This document shows, in pieces, positions 26,980-36,718 of a stretch of 64,000 bases of DNA. The translations under genes and the position numbers were made by a program. Location: NCBI RefSeq assembly GCF_963853665.1, contig NZ_OY970459.1, positions 248,001-312,000 on the forward strand. The letters run 5' to 3'. The number at the start of each line of letters is the position of its first letter. Positions within the stretch are counted from its first letter, which is position 1. The notes beneath the pieces are model-generated. The model ran no database searches. It worked only from the letters and a program-made list of their open reading frames with translations, and was not told where the DNA came from. Source of the DNA: Mycobacterium decipiens (GTDB taxonomy: Bacteria; Actinomycetota; Actinomycetes; Mycobacteriales; Mycobacteriaceae).

Positions 26980-28725
26980 TCAGGGCACGATAGCGGCGAG
27001 ATCGCGGACAATCGCTGCGGCCGCCTTTTCGATGACTAGAACTTCGAGACCGATACCTACCGTGAGCAGTCCCACCGTAGCGGCGATCGGATAGCCGAGA
27101 GCATTGACGAGCCCGACGGGATCGCCGTTGGCCGCCTGCAAGATTCCGTCCAGGAACAGGTTGACGTTGTAGGACGGCAGGGTTAGGAGGCCGGCAGTAG
27201 CGATGTCCGCGGTTGGCAGCAACACCGAGTAACCCGTCGAGATCGCACCCGTGAAGGCGTTGTTGATATTGGTGTTCGCCGCCTGCAGGTCCTTGATGAT
27301 GGTATCGATCGACCACTGTGGCAACGCCAGTGTGCCGGGCACGGTCAACGGATTTGGCAGCAGCATCTGCCCGTTCGATCCGTCCGACAGTGCCAGGCTC
27401 GGCAGTGACGGGAAGCCGACGTTGCTGGCTTCGACCGAAGCGTCGTGCATTCCCTGCTGCGTGCCGAGCACCAGCGCGTCCAGAACTGTTTGTGGGTGGA
27501 CCGGCGGCAGCAGTCCAAACGGGGTGGGCACGTTGGCCGGCCCGGTCGAATAGCCATAGTTGGGGTCGCCGTAGCCCAGGTTTACCAGCACCTCGACGTT
27601 CGGTTCGATCAGGGCTGCCACGATGTTCCCCACTACCGGGATCGCGCGCACCGGCTGCAAGATCGGCAAATTCTCGTTGGGAATCATGTAATACGTGGTT
27701 TGGGTGGGTCCCTCGGTCGGCAATACGACCGCGGAGGCAATCTGCTCGGGCGTTAGGTTCGGATATTCGCCGTGCGCATAGAGGACGCCCAGCATGGCGT
27801 TGAGGTCGGACAAGAAAAAGATTGGGTACTGCGGAAAGCTGGCGAAGCCGTCGTATTCGATCGTGTACACGTTGGTCGGGTAGAGATTGTCCGGGGTCGA
27901 GCCGTAGAAGGTAGCACCCAGACTCGGGAAGACCAGGCCGGCAAAGCGCGAGACGAGGCCGCCGTTGGGGTTCATCGGATTGCCGAGCAGCGTGAAGTTT
28001 ACATCGGTAGTCGGGATGCCGGCCGCGTGGAGATTCGGCATTACCAGCGAGGAGAGCATGGCGCTTTGTGAGAAACCGACAACGGCAACCTTGTTTCCGG
28101 CGGCGAGCTGCTGGCGGATCGCGTCTTCGAGGATGGTGACGCCTCGGGCCACCGACACGTCGAGGGTCAAGTCTTTAACCGCGGTTAGCGGATAAAACCC
28201 TTCGGGCGTAGCGAGGGCTTGCGCGTGGTCTGCGGTGAAACCCGGGAAATTGGGTGTCACGTATTTCGTCACAACGTCGAGCACGTAACCCGGTGACGGT
28301 ATGGGCATCCCGCTGCCATGCATGACCAAAGAAATGTCGGTCGCGGCTGCCGGGGCCGCCAGTGCGTTGCTCACGCTGAGCGGGCTCACCAGGGCCCGGG
28401 CTGGTGCGGTGAGGGCGCTCAACGCATTCGATGCCGCGGCGGCGTTCGCCGCCTCGGCGCTGGCGTAGGCACGCCCGGCGGCGGCCAGGGCTTGTGTGAA
28501 CTGCTCGTGATACACCGCGGCCTGTTTGGTGATCGCCTGGTACTCGTGAGCGAATGTACTAAACAGCGTCGCGGTCGCCGCTGACACCTCGTCGGCAGCG
28601 GCGGCCACCAGAGCGGTTGTCGGGCCCGCCGCCGCCGCGTTGGCTTGGCTGACGGCTGAACCGATACCGGCCACATCCGCGGCCGCCGCCGCCATCATGT
28701 CCAGTTGCGCCGTCACGTACGTCAT
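26980..28725 (-). CDS. PE-PPE domain hydrolase, PE1-like
   Basis: A 581-aa protein with an N-terminal PE domain (residues 1-100; helical, with the type VII secretion signal Y87-ASA-E91) fused to a C-terminal PE-PPE serine hydrolase domain. The nucleophile lies in GFSQS (Ser219, the GxSxS form), and EYDGFASFPQYP is conserved. Members of this group are secreted or cell-surface esterases. It is equivalent to Rv0151c. The ATG is preceded by a purine-rich site. It is convergent with the Rv0149-like gene (9 bp apart). Confidence 0.92.
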   Translation of the reverse strand: MTYVTAQLDMMAAAAADVAGIGSAVSQANAAAAGPTTALVAAAADEVSAATATLFSTFAHEYQAITKQAAVYHEQFTQALAAAGRAYASAEAANAAAASNALSALTAPARALVSPLSVSNALAAPAAATDISLVMHGSGMPIPSPGYVLDVVTKYVTPNFPGFTADHAQALATPEGFYPLTAVKDLTLDVSVARGVTILEDAIRQQLAAGNKVAVVGFSQSAMLSSLVMPNLHAAGIPTTDVNFTLLGNPMNPNGGLVSRFAGLVFPSLGATFYGSTPDNLYPTNVYTIEYDGFASFPQYPIFFLSDLNAMLGVLYAHGEYPNLTPEQIASAVVLPTEGPTQTTYYMIPNENLPILQPVRAIPVVGNIVAALIEPNVEVLVNLGYGDPNYGYSTGPANVPTPFGLLPPVHPQTVLDALVLGTQQGMHDASVEASNVGFPSLPSLALSDGSNGQMLLPNPLTVPGTLALPQWSIDTIIKDLQAANTNINNAFTGAISTGYSVLLPTADIATAGLLTLPSYNVNLFLDGILQAANGDPVGLVNALGYPIAATVGLLTVGIGLEVLVIEKAAAAIVRDLAAIVP

Positions 28726-28870
28726 CGACCCATCCTCTTCGCAACCAGGGTTGCTGCCCGGAGTCCAGCGACTTGGTCGAACTGATCGCTTCCGATCGCG
28801 CCAACGCCGGCTGTTGCAAGCCTAGGTTGATCACATCAACTGTGTCCCGCCTTTGGCGTAAGGCGCGTGC

Positions 28871-30523
28871 TTAGAGGACGAGGTTCTGCAGCAGCTGAGC
28901 AATCTCCGCCGCCGTCACCAGAATCGCGATGAATTCGATCATGCCGCCAAGCGCGGCCAACCCGATGGTGGCCGCGAGCGGAAGCTCGATCGCAGCGAGG
29001 AAGTTTCCCAGCGCGATCTGGTTCACGAACAGGGTGAGGTCGTAGGCGGGAAGGATGGTGGCGAAGGCAACACCCAGATCTGCGGTCGGAAGCAGAATCG
29101 AGTAGCCGGTCGCCACAACGGAAGCGAAGGTTTCCGCGATGTTGATGAGCGGTGTTGGTTGCGGGGGTGGCGGTGGCGGCACGACCGCCTGCACATACGG
29201 TGGGAACTCGAGCACCGGAATTTCGGGCGGGGTTTGTAGGGCGATCGGCAGCTCAACCATGAAGTCGTTGATGCCCTGTTGGGTCCCGGCAACCAGGGCA
29301 TCGGCGATAACGCTCGCGGGGACGTCCGGGAAGAGTCCGAATGGGGTGGGCACGTTCGCGGGGCTTGTCGAATAGCCAAACCTCGGGTCGCCGTAACCGA
29401 GATTGACGATCACTTCCAAATTCGGTTCTAGCAGCGCCGCCAGGGGCGGGCCAATGACGGGGATTGCCCGCACCGGGGCCAGCAACGGCAGCTGCTCGGT
29501 TTCAATGATGTAGTACGTGTTCGACGTCGTGCCCTGGGTCGGCAACAGCGTGGCGGACGCTATTTGGGCCGGTGTGAGGTCGGCATACGTGGTATGGACC
29601 GTGAGTATCCCGAAAACCGCGTTGATATCGGACAGGATATTGAGCGGATACCGCGGGAAGTCGGCGAAACCGTCGTATTCGAGGGTGTAGGTCGTCGTCG
29701 GATAGGGATTGTCCGGGGTCGCCCCGTAAAACGGTAGGCCGAGGGTGGTGATATTCAGACCGGGTATGCGCGCGAGGATGCCGCCGTTGGGATTCATCTC
29801 GTTGCCAAGCAATATGAAATTGAGTTGGCTGGGGTGTGGAGCGTTGGGCCCCAGGGAGATGAGGTGCTGCATTTCCAGGGACGCGATGACGGCGCTCTGC
29901 GAATAGCCCAGTACGGTGACGTGGTTTCCGGCGTTGATCTGCTCCCAGATCGCGGTGTCGAGAATCGACAGGCCCAACTGCACCGAGGTTTGGAAGGGCA
30001 TGGATTTGACGCCGGTGATGGGATATAGCTGTTCCGGCGTCACCAGGGCTTGCAGAATGGCACCAGGCTGAATGGGCTGAATGAAGAGATTGTTGACGGA
30101 GTTGACGTAACTGGGCGCGGGTATCGTCTGCCCGGTGCCACCCATGACTAGCGCCGTGGCTTGGTTGAACATTGGCGGCAATACGGGGGGCGAGGTGGGC
30201 GTAAAGAGCCCGGCTGTTGCCCCTTGCACCAGCGCGGACGTGTTGGTGGCTTCGGTATAGACGAAGGCGTAGGCGGCCGCCGCCAACCTTTGGGTGAACT
30301 CGTTGTGAAACGCCGCGAGCTGTGCGCTGATCGCCTGGTACTCCTGTCCCAACGCGCCGAACAGGTTGGCGATGGCCGTGGATACTTCGTCCGCGGCGGC
30401 CGCCACCAAGCCGGTCGTCGGGGCTGCCGCGGCGGCGGTGGCCGCACTGACGGCCGAGCCGATCCCCGCCAACTCCGTGGCCGCTGCTGCCAAGACTGGT
30501 GGCTGCGCGAATACGTACGACAA
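28871..30523 (-). CDS. PE-PPE domain hydrolase, PE2-like
   Basis: A 550-aa paralogue of the PE1-like gene, equivalent to Rv0152c. The PE domain is at 1-100 and the PE-PPE hydrolase nucleophile sits in GYSQS. A proline-rich run PPPPPPQPTP interrupts the C-terminal third. The start is most likely the TTG at 30523: it yields the typical PE beginning MSYVFAQPP and lies seven bases after AGGAGG, whereas the ATG at 30529 would be almost on top of the ribosome site. The secretion motif is altered: Phe87 replaces Tyr in what would be YxxxE. Confidence 0.9.
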   Translation of the reverse strand: MSYVFAQPPVLAAAATELAGIGSAVSAATAAAAAPTTGLVAAAADEVSTAIANLFGALGQEYQAISAQLAAFHNEFTQRLAAAAYAFVYTEATNTSALVQGATAGLFTPTSPPVLPPMFNQATALVMGGTGQTIPAPSYVNSVNNLFIQPIQPGAILQALVTPEQLYPITGVKSMPFQTSVQLGLSILDTAIWEQINAGNHVTVLGYSQSAVIASLEMQHLISLGPNAPHPSQLNFILLGNEMNPNGGILARIPGLNITTLGLPFYGATPDNPYPTTTYTLEYDGFADFPRYPLNILSDINAVFGILTVHTTYADLTPAQIASATLLPTQGTTSNTYYIIETEQLPLLAPVRAIPVIGPPLAALLEPNLEVIVNLGYGDPRFGYSTSPANVPTPFGLFPDVPASVIADALVAGTQQGINDFMVELPIALQTPPEIPVLEFPPYVQAVVPPPPPPQPTPLINIAETFASVVATGYSILLPTADLGVAFATILPAYDLTLFVNQIALGNFLAAIELPLAATIGLAALGGMIEFIAILVTAAEIAQLLQNLVL

Positions 30524-30647
30524 CGCCATCCCTCCTGTCGACGGGGTCCAGCACCCTCCCGTCGAGCCGGTACCGTTGAGCGTAGGTCGGGGTTGCCGTT
30601 GTGTCTGGCATTTTGGGTGACCCCATATATTCGGCGTGCGCGACCGG

Positions 30648-31472
30648 TCAGCCGCGCAGCGCGCTGCGCAGTTGGTCCACGACGGCCTCGGTGACGCCGG
30701 CGTCGCGCAGGTAGCCATTCAGTGATCCGTAGGTCTCATCGATCGTCTGCCGCGCGGCGGCCAAGTACTCCGGACGAACGCCGAGGACCCCGTCGGACAG
30801 CCGGGCCTTGGTGAATGTCACCACCTCGGGTGTCAGCTCGGTTTCGGAACGTTGCTCGATCATCTCGGAGATCCGCGTCCGCAGCTGTGGCACGGCGTCA
30901 TTACTAAGCAGGTAGTCGGCGACGATGATGTCGTGGTCCAGACCGACGGCTTCCAGGACGGTCGCGATCACGAAGCCGGTGCGGTCCTTGCCCGCGAAGC
31001 AGTGTGTGAGCACCGGGCGTCCGGCGGCCAGCAGGGTAGCCACGCGGTGCACCGCGCGTTGCGCGCCGCTACGCGTTGGGAATTGGCGGTATTCGTCGGT
31101 CATGTAGCGGGCGGCGGCCCGATCAATGGACTCGCTGGATTCGCCGGACTCGCCGTTGGTCAGCAGCCGTTTGAATGCGGTTTCGTGCGGCGCGGCGTCG
31201 TCGGTCGCGGCCTCGTCATCGGCGAGGTCGGGGAACGGCAGCAGGTGGACGTCGACGCCGTCGGGAACCCGTCCCGGACCGCGCCGGGCAACCTCCCGGG
31301 AGGAGCGTAGGTCCGCGACGTCGGTGATCCCCAACCGGCGCAACGCTGCCCGGCCATCCTCGTCGAGGCGGCTCAGCTCGCTGGACCGAAACAGCCGCCC
31401 GGGGCGGAGCGTGGCGGCGCTGTCGGCAACGTCACGAAAGTTCCACGCGCCCGGCAGTTCCCGGAAAGCCAT
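30648..31472 (-). CDS. ptpB: PtpB-like triple-specificity phosphatase
   Basis: A 274-aa protein tyrosine/phosphoinositide phosphatase equivalent to Rv0153c (PtbB/PtpB). The P-loop reads [10 protein letters not shown] with the nucleophile Cys158 and Arg164; the Lys and Asp inside the loop are characteristic of the lipid-active subgroup. The lid helices fall at about residues 85-135. In M. tuberculosis it is secreted into macrophages and blunts host signalling. Its ATG lies one base after the fadE2 stop codon, so it is coupled to fadE2. Confidence 0.93.
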   Translation of the reverse strand: MAFRELPGAWNFRDVADSAATLRPGRLFRSSELSRLDEDGRAALRRLGITDVADLRSSREVARRGPGRVPDGVDVHLLPFPDLADDEAATDDAAPHETAFKRLLTNGESGESSESIDRAAARYMTDEYRQFPTRSGAQRAVHRVATLLAAGRPVLTHCFAGKDRTGFVIATVLEAVGLDHDIIVADYLLSNDAVPQLRTRISEMIEQRSETELTPEVVTFTKARLSDGVLGVRPEYLAAARQTIDETYGSLNGYLRDAGVTEAVVDQLRSALRG

Positions 31473-31473
31473 G

Positions 31474-32697
31474 TCAGGTCACCGCCGCGGCGAACGCGGA
31501 TGGCTCACGCGACAGCTCGGCGCGCGCGATGGATCGCATGTGCACCTCGTCGGGACCGTCGAAGATGCGCATCGCGCGGTGCCAGCCGTACAGCCGGGCC
31601 AGCGGGGTGTCGTCGCTGACACCGGCGGCCCCATGGACCTGGATTGCGCGGTCGATGACATCGCACGCCACCCGCGGGGCTACCGCCTTGATCATCGCGA
31701 CCAGGTGGCGCGCCTCTTTGTTGCCGTGCTGGTCGATTGTCCATGCCGTCTTTTCGCAGAGCAGCCTGGCCTGGTCAATTTCATTGCGGGACTGGGCAAT
31801 CGCCTGCTGGACGACGCCCTGCTCGGCCAGCGGACGGCCGAACGCCACCCGGTTGCGGGCCCGGTTCACCATGAGCGCCAACGCGCGTTCGGCCGCGCCC
31901 AGCGCACGCATGCAGTGATGAATGCGGCCCGGTCCCAGCCGGGCCTGGGCTATGGCGAAGCCGCTGCCCTCCTCGCCGAGCAGGTTGCCGGTCGGCACCC
32001 GCACGTTGTCGTAGCCGATTTCGCAGTGACCGTGCTGGTCCTGCCAGCCGAACACCGGTGTCGAGCGGACAACCGTCACACCCGGGGTGTCGATCGGCAC
32101 CAGGACCATGGACTGCTGTTGGTGGGCGGCCGCATCGGGGTTGGTGCGGCCCATCACAATGAGGATCTTGCAGCGCGGATCGGCGGCCCCGGACGTCCAC
32201 CATTTGCGGCCGTTGATGAGGTAGTCGCCGCCGTCGCGCGAAATGGTGGTTTCGATGTTGCGGGCATCGCTACTGGCGACTGCCGGCTCGGTCATGGAGA
32301 AGGCACTGCGGATCTTGCCGTCGAGCAATGGCTGCAGCCACTTCGTACGTTGCTCGTCGGTGCCGAACATGTGCAGGATCTCCATGTTGCCGGTGTCCGG
32401 CGCCGCGCAGTTGAGCGCCTCGGGCGCGATCTGAAGGCTCCACCCGGTCAGCTCGGCCAGCGGCGCGTACTCGAGGTTGGTCAATCCCGACTCGGCCGGC
32501 AGGAACAGGTTCCACAGACCGCGGTCCCGGGCCTTGGTTTTCAGCTCCTCGACGATGGGCGGCATGGTGTGGTCGTGCGGTTCGGCCTTGCGGCGGTAGT
32601 CGTCGTAATTGGCCTCCGCCGGAAAGACGCACTCGGTCATGAACTCGGACAACCGCCGGTGGTAGTCGATGGCCCTGGCCGACATCGCGAAGTCCAT
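31474..32697 (-). CDS. fadE2: Acyl-CoA dehydrogenase FadE2-like
   Basis: A 407-aa flavoprotein with the acyl-CoA dehydrogenase N-terminal, middle and C-terminal domains: [13 protein letters not shown] for FAD/substrate binding, KWWTSGA, and the C-terminal region GRPLAEQ and [33 protein letters not shown]. It catalyses alpha,beta-desaturation of an acyl-CoA. The closest type is human ACAD11. The ATG at 32697 starts MDFAMSAR; codons further upstream run into the divergent gene. It forms an operon with ptpB. Confidence 0.92.
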   Translation of the reverse strand: MDFAMSARAIDYHRRLSEFMTECVFPAEANYDDYRRKAEPHDHTMPPIVEELKTKARDRGLWNLFLPAESGLTNLEYAPLAELTGWSLQIAPEALNCAAPDTGNMEILHMFGTDEQRTKWLQPLLDGKIRSAFSMTEPAVASSDARNIETTISRDGGDYLINGRKWWTSGAADPRCKILIVMGRTNPDAAAHQQQSMVLVPIDTPGVTVVRSTPVFGWQDQHGHCEIGYDNVRVPTGNLLGEEGSGFAIAQARLGPGRIHHCMRALGAAERALALMVNRARNRVAFGRPLAEQGVVQQAIAQSRNEIDQARLLCEKTAWTIDQHGNKEARHLVAMIKAVAPRVACDVIDRAIQVHGAAGVSDDTPLARLYGWHRAMRIFDGPDEVHMRSIARAELSREPSAFAAAVT

Positions 32698-32814
32698 TCC
32701 GCCACGATAGGACACCTGCCCGGCGCCCCCGCCATCGCGACACTTACACCCACTGCGAAGACACGCCGGGGCGGCGGCGCGCTGGTTCAAGTTTGGCGGT
32801 CGAAGGTGGACGCC

Positions 32815-33276
32815 ATGACCGAAAGCCGGCCTCCTTATCCGCCCTTCACCGTCGAGACTGCCACCCGTAAGGTTCAGGCCGCGGAGGATGCCTGGAATAC
32901 CCGAGACCCCGACCATGTCAGCCGGGCTTATACGGTCGACTCGCTATGGCGAAACCGCGGTGAGTGCATCGTTGGCCGGGCCGAAATTGTGGCGTTTCTA
33001 ACTCGCAAATGGCGACGCGAACTCGACTATTCGCTGCGCAAGAGCTTGTGGGATTTCCACGACAACCGCATCGCGGTGCGGTTCCAATACGAGTGCCATG
33101 ACCAAACCGGTCAGTGGTACCGCAGTTACGGAAACGAACTGTGGGAATTTTCTGCGTCGGGATTGATGGCACGCCGCGAAGCCAGCATCAATGATGTGCC
33201 GATCGCCGCATCCGAGCGGCGCTACTTTGGTCCCCGCCCGGCGTCCGAGCATGGCGAAGACATCCCGTTGTGGTGA
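32815..33276 (+). CDS. DUF1348 NTF2-fold protein
   Basis: A 153-aa protein matching DUF1348: [51 protein letters not shown], and a C-terminal [11 protein letters not shown] and RRYFGPRP. This NTF2-like family has no established activity. It is divergent from fadE2 and upstream of the transhydrogenase operon. I do not place it here in M. tuberculosis. Confidence 0.87.
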   Translation: MTESRPPYPPFTVETATRKVQAAEDAWNTRDPDHVSRAYTVDSLWRNRGECIVGRAEIVAFLTRKWRRELDYSLRKSLWDFHDNRIAVRFQYECHDQTGQWYRSYGNELWEFSASGLMARREASINDVPIAASERRYFGPRPASEHGEDIPLW

Positions 33277-33325
33277 CTTGACGCCGAGAGTTCACCGGAT
33301 GCGCCAGCGGACTATGGCGGCTAGG

Positions 33326-33369
33326 GTTGCTTGCCGCAAGCAACACAACGCCGGTTTGTGGCGCCACAA
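33326..33369. promoter_or_regulatory. Two inverted repeats upstream of pntAa
   Basis: GTTGCTTG-CCG-CAAGCAAC (33326-33344, 8-bp stem) is followed by the perfect palindrome TTGTGGCGCCACAA (33356-33369). They lie 50-93 bp after the DUF1348 stop and about 195 bp before pntAa. The first could terminate the upstream gene, although it has no T-run; the second looks more like a DNA-binding site. The rest of this 286-bp gap shows no gene. Confidence 0.35.
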
Positions 33370-33562
33370 CGTCGCGAGCGCTACAGAATCAATTTCGGAT
33401 GGCGAACCATCGACCAAGAGAGCCAATCGGCTGCCGGCGGGTACCCCGCTATTGGCGATCACACATCGATGGTGAACCTGGCACGCGTTATGGTAGCGAA
33501 GCTGCGGCCGAGCCAGCGGCATGTTTATCGAGGCAGCATCAAGGAAAGTAGACATACGTGCT

Positions 33563-34660
33563 ATGACAGATCCGCAGACGACGGTCGGGGTGGTCGCCGA
33601 GTCGGGGCCCGACGAACGACGGGTCGCCCTGGTTCCCAAGGCGGTCGCATCGCTGGTGAACAGCGGTGTGGCGGTCGTGGTTGAGGCCGGTGCGGGCGAG
33701 CGCGCGCTGCTTCCCGACGAGCTCTACACCGCCGTCGGCGCCATTATCGGGGATGCGTGGGCGGCCGACGTCGTCGTCAAAGTCGCGCCGCCGACGGCGG
33801 CCGAGGTCGGTCGGTTGCGACGCGGGCAGACGCTAATCGGCTTCCTCGCGCCCCGCAACGAGGAAAACTCGATCGGCGCGCTGACCCAAGCCGGGGTGCA
33901 GGCGTTCGCGCTCGAGGCCATCCCGCGAATCTCCCGGGCCCAGGTGATGGACGCGCTGTCGTCGCAGGCCAATGTGTCCGGGTACAAGGCCGTCCTGCTC
34001 GCGGCCTCGGAATCGACCCGGTTCTTTCCGATGCTGACGACGGCGGCCGGCACGGTGAAGCCGGCCACAGTGCTGGTACTGGGCGTCGGCGTGGCCGGGC
34101 TACAGGCACTGGCCACGGCGAAACGGCTGGGTGCGCGCACCACCGGCTACGACGTCCGCCCCGAGGTCGCCGACCAGGTTCGATCGGTGGGCGCCCAATG
34201 GCTGGATATCGGTATCGACGCGGCCGGTGCCGGCGGGTACGCGCGGGAGTTGACCGACGACGAACGCGCCCAGCAACAAAAAGCTTTGGAAGAGGCGATC
34301 AGCGGCTTCGACGTGGTGATCACCACCGCGCTGGTACCGGGCCGCCCAGCGCCGCGGCTGGTGACCGCCGCGGCGGTGGAAGCGATGAAGCCCGGCAGCG
34401 TTGTGGTGGATCTCGCCGGCGAGACCGGCGGCAACTGCGAATTAACGGAGCCCGGCCGGATCGTCGTCAAACACGACGTGACCATCGCCGCACCGCTGAA
34501 CATGCCGGCCACCATGCCCGAGCACGCCAGCGAGCTTTACAGCAAGAACATCACGGCGCTGCTCGAATTGCTGGTCAAGGACGGCAAGCTAGCCCCGGAC
34601 TTCGATGACGAAGTCATCGCGGAGTCGTGCGTGACCCGGGCCGGCGGAAAGGACTCCTAG
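33563..34660 (+). CDS. pntAa: NAD(P) transhydrogenase subunit alpha part 1
   Basis: A 365-aa NAD(H)-binding domain I of proton-translocating transhydrogenase, equivalent to Rv0155. It has ESGPDERRVALVP at the N-terminus, the nucleotide motif VLVLGVGVAGLQALATAKRLGA, and RPEVADQVRS. The complex exchanges hydride between NADH and NADP+ driven by proton entry. The ATG at 33563 gives the M. tuberculosis length; fourteen more codons are open upstream. The stop abuts the ATG of pntAb directly. Confidence 0.93.
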   Translation: MTDPQTTVGVVAESGPDERRVALVPKAVASLVNSGVAVVVEAGAGERALLPDELYTAVGAIIGDAWAADVVVKVAPPTAAEVGRLRRGQTLIGFLAPRNEENSIGALTQAGVQAFALEAIPRISRAQVMDALSSQANVSGYKAVLLAASESTRFFPMLTTAAGTVKPATVLVLGVGVAGLQALATAKRLGARTTGYDVRPEVADQVRSVGAQWLDIGIDAAGAGGYARELTDDERAQQQKALEEAISGFDVVITTALVPGRPAPRLVTAAAVEAMKPGSVVVDLAGETGGNCELTEPGRIVVKHDVTIAAPLNMPATMPEHASELYSKNITALLELLVKDGKLAPDFDDEVIAESCVTRAGGKDS

Positions 34661-34993
34661 ATGTACAACGAGTTGTTGGAGAACTTGGCGATCCTGGTGC
34701 TGTCCGGATTCGTCGGGTTTGCCGTGATCTCCAAAGTGCCCAACACGTTGCACACCCCGCTGATGTCAGGAACCAACGCCATCCACGGCATTGTCGTTCT
34801 CGGCGCACTGGTGGTGTTCGGCGAAATTGAGCACCCGTCGCTCGCGCTGCAGATCATCCTGTTCGTCGCGGTGGTGTTCGGCACCCTGAACGTCATCGGC
34901 GGCTTCATCGTCACCGACCGAATGCTCGGCATGTTCAAGGGGAAGAAGCCCACGGTGCAAGCCAAGTCTGACCGCGACGGGGTCGTCCGATGA
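34661..34993 (+). CDS. pntAb: NAD(P) transhydrogenase subunit alpha part 2
   Basis: A 110-aa membrane subunit with three hydrophobic helices (LAILVLSGFVGFAVIS, IVVLGALVVFG, QIILFVAVVFGTLNVIGGF). It supplies part of the proton channel (domain II). The gene fills the gap between pntAa and pntB, with a 4-bp ATGA overlap into pntB. The split of alpha into two polypeptides is the usual mycobacterial arrangement. Confidence 0.93.
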   Translation: MYNELLENLAILVLSGFVGFAVISKVPNTLHTPLMSGTNAIHGIVVLGALVVFGEIEHPSLALQIILFVAVVFGTLNVIGGFIVTDRMLGMFKGKKPTVQAKSDRDGVVR

Positions 34994-36420
34994 ACCTGAC
35001 CTACCTGGTCGAGATTCTTTACGTCATCTCGTTCGCGCTCTTCATCTACGGGTTGATGGGGCTCACCGGCCCCAAGACCGCGGTGCGGGGGAACCTGATC
35101 GCCGCGGTGGGCATGACCATCGCCGTGGCGGCGACCTTGGTCATGATCCGGCACACCAGCCAATGGCCGCTGATCATCGCCGGTCTGGTGGTGGGTGTCG
35201 TACTCGGCGTGCCTCCGGCGCGGCTGACCAAGATGACCGCCATGCCGCAGCTGGTGGCGTTCTTCAACGGTGTCGGCGGGGGGACTGTTGCGCTGATCGC
35301 GCTGTCGGAGTTCATCGATACCACCGGCTTTTCCGCGTTCCAGCACGGCGAGTCGCCCACCGTACACATCGTGGTGGCCTCGTTGTTCGCCGCGATCATC
35401 GGGTCGATCTCGTTCTGGGGGTCGATCGTTGCCTTCGGTAAGTTGCAGGAAATTATCTCCGGCCGGCCGATCGGCCTCGGCAAGGTGCAGCAGCCGATCA
35501 ACCTGCTGCTGTTGGCCGGGGCCGTGGCCGCGGCGGTGGTCATCGGACTGCGTGCGCATCCCGGGACCGGCGGGGCGTCGCTGTGGTGGATGATCGGTCT
35601 GCTGGTCGCCGCCGGCGTGCTGGGTCTCATGGTGGTGTTGCCGATCGGTGGCGCCGACATGCCGGTGGTCATCTCGCTGCTGAACGCCATGACCGGCCTG
35701 TCGGCCGCCGCGGCGGGCTTGGCGTTGAACAACACCGCGATGATCGTGGCGGGCATGATCGTCGGCGCGTCCGGTTCGATCCTGACCAACCTGATGGCGA
35801 AGGCGATGAACCGCTCCATCCCGGCGATCGTTGCGGGCGGCTTTGGCGGCGGCGGCGTCGCCCCGAGTGGCGATGACGGCGGTGACAAGCACGTCAAAGC
35901 CACGTCGGCCTCCGATGCTGCGATTCAGATGGCGTACGCGAACCAGGTGATCGTGGTGCCGGGCTACGGCTTGGCCGTCGCGCAGGCCCAGCACGCCGTC
36001 AAGGACCTGGCCGGCTTGCTGGAAGACCGGGGTGTGCCGGTGAAGTATGCGATCCACCCGGTTGCCGGCCGGATGCCCGGGCACATGAACGTACTGCTGG
36101 CCGAGGCCGAAGTCGACTACGACGCGATGAAGGACATGGACGACATCAACGACGAGTTCGCCCGCACCGACGTCACCGTCGTGATCGGCGCCAACGACGT
36201 CACCAACCCGGCGGCCCGCAACGAGACGGCTAGTCCGATCTACGGCATGCCGATCCTCAACGTGGACAGGTCGAAGTCGGTGATCGTGCTCAAGCGGTCG
36301 ATGAATTCCGGGTTCGCCGGCATCGACAACCCGCTGTTCTACGCGGAGGGCACCACCATGCTGTTCGGCGATGCGAAGAAATCGGTCACCGAGGTCGCCG
36401 AGGAACTCAAGGCGCTATAG
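34990..36420 (+). CDS. pntB: NAD(P) transhydrogenase subunit beta
   Basis: A 476-aa protein. The N-terminal two-thirds are membrane helices of domain II; the C-terminal part from about residue 300 is NADP(H)-binding domain III, with VPGYGLAVAQAQHAV, HPVAGRMPGHMNVLLAEA and GANDVTNPAARNE. It completes the pntAa-pntAb-pntB operon, equivalent to Rv0157. Confidence 0.95.
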   Translation: MNLTYLVEILYVISFALFIYGLMGLTGPKTAVRGNLIAAVGMTIAVAATLVMIRHTSQWPLIIAGLVVGVVLGVPPARLTKMTAMPQLVAFFNGVGGGTVALIALSEFIDTTGFSAFQHGESPTVHIVVASLFAAIIGSISFWGSIVAFGKLQEIISGRPIGLGKVQQPINLLLLAGAVAAAVVIGLRAHPGTGGASLWWMIGLLVAAGVLGLMVVLPIGGADMPVVISLLNAMTGLSAAAAGLALNNTAMIVAGMIVGASGSILTNLMAKAMNRSIPAIVAGGFGGGGVAPSGDDGGDKHVKATSASDAAIQMAYANQVIVVPGYGLAVAQAQHAVKDLAGLLEDRGVPVKYAIHPVAGRMPGHMNVLLAEAEVDYDAMKDMDDINDEFARTDVTVVIGANDVTNPAARNETASPIYGMPILNVDRSKSVIVLKRSMNSGFAGIDNPLFYAEGTTMLFGDAKKSVTEVAEELKAL

Positions 36421-36429
36421 GCGACCCGG

Positions 36430-36555
36430 CTAGACGGGCGGGTATGCCGGCGGCGGATATCCGTGCCCGTCTTCGACACCCCGTAGCCCCCAGGTGAGGT
36501 AGCGGAAAAACCACTCGATCTCGTCGCTCACGTCGTAGTCAGGACTTGGATCCAT
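36430..36555 (-). CDS. Small hypothetical protein, 41 aa
   Basis: An ATG at 36555 preceded by GAGGTGGAG opens a 41-codon frame: acidic MDPSPDYDVSDEIEWFF, then RYLTWGLRG, ending in PPPAYPPV. The strong ribosome site and the acidic, aromatic composition unlike a shadow frame suggest a real gene. It lies between pntB (convergent, 9 bp) and the TetR gene at 36719 (divergent). A small annotated gene lies at the same place after pntB in M. tuberculosis, as far as I recall. Function is unknown. Confidence 0.6.
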   Translation of the reverse strand: MDPSPDYDVSDEIEWFFRYLTWGLRGVEDGHGYPPPAYPPV

Positions 36556-36718
36556 CACTCCACCTCTCGACTCGCGACTCGGTTCGCACCGGAGTCTAGT
36601 CCCCTCCGCGTCGGTGCGACAGGCTGACGCCGCCTTGCATAAACTGTCCAACCAGTTGATTGATAACTTCTTCGGTCGGGGCTCATGCCGCCACCGGCAG
36701 CGACGATAGTGAGTAGAG

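Noticed and set aside
31126..33276. A 716-codon open frame on the plus strand
   Set aside because: Most of it is the antisense of fadE2 and ptpB. Only the part from 32815 (DUF1348) is a gene.
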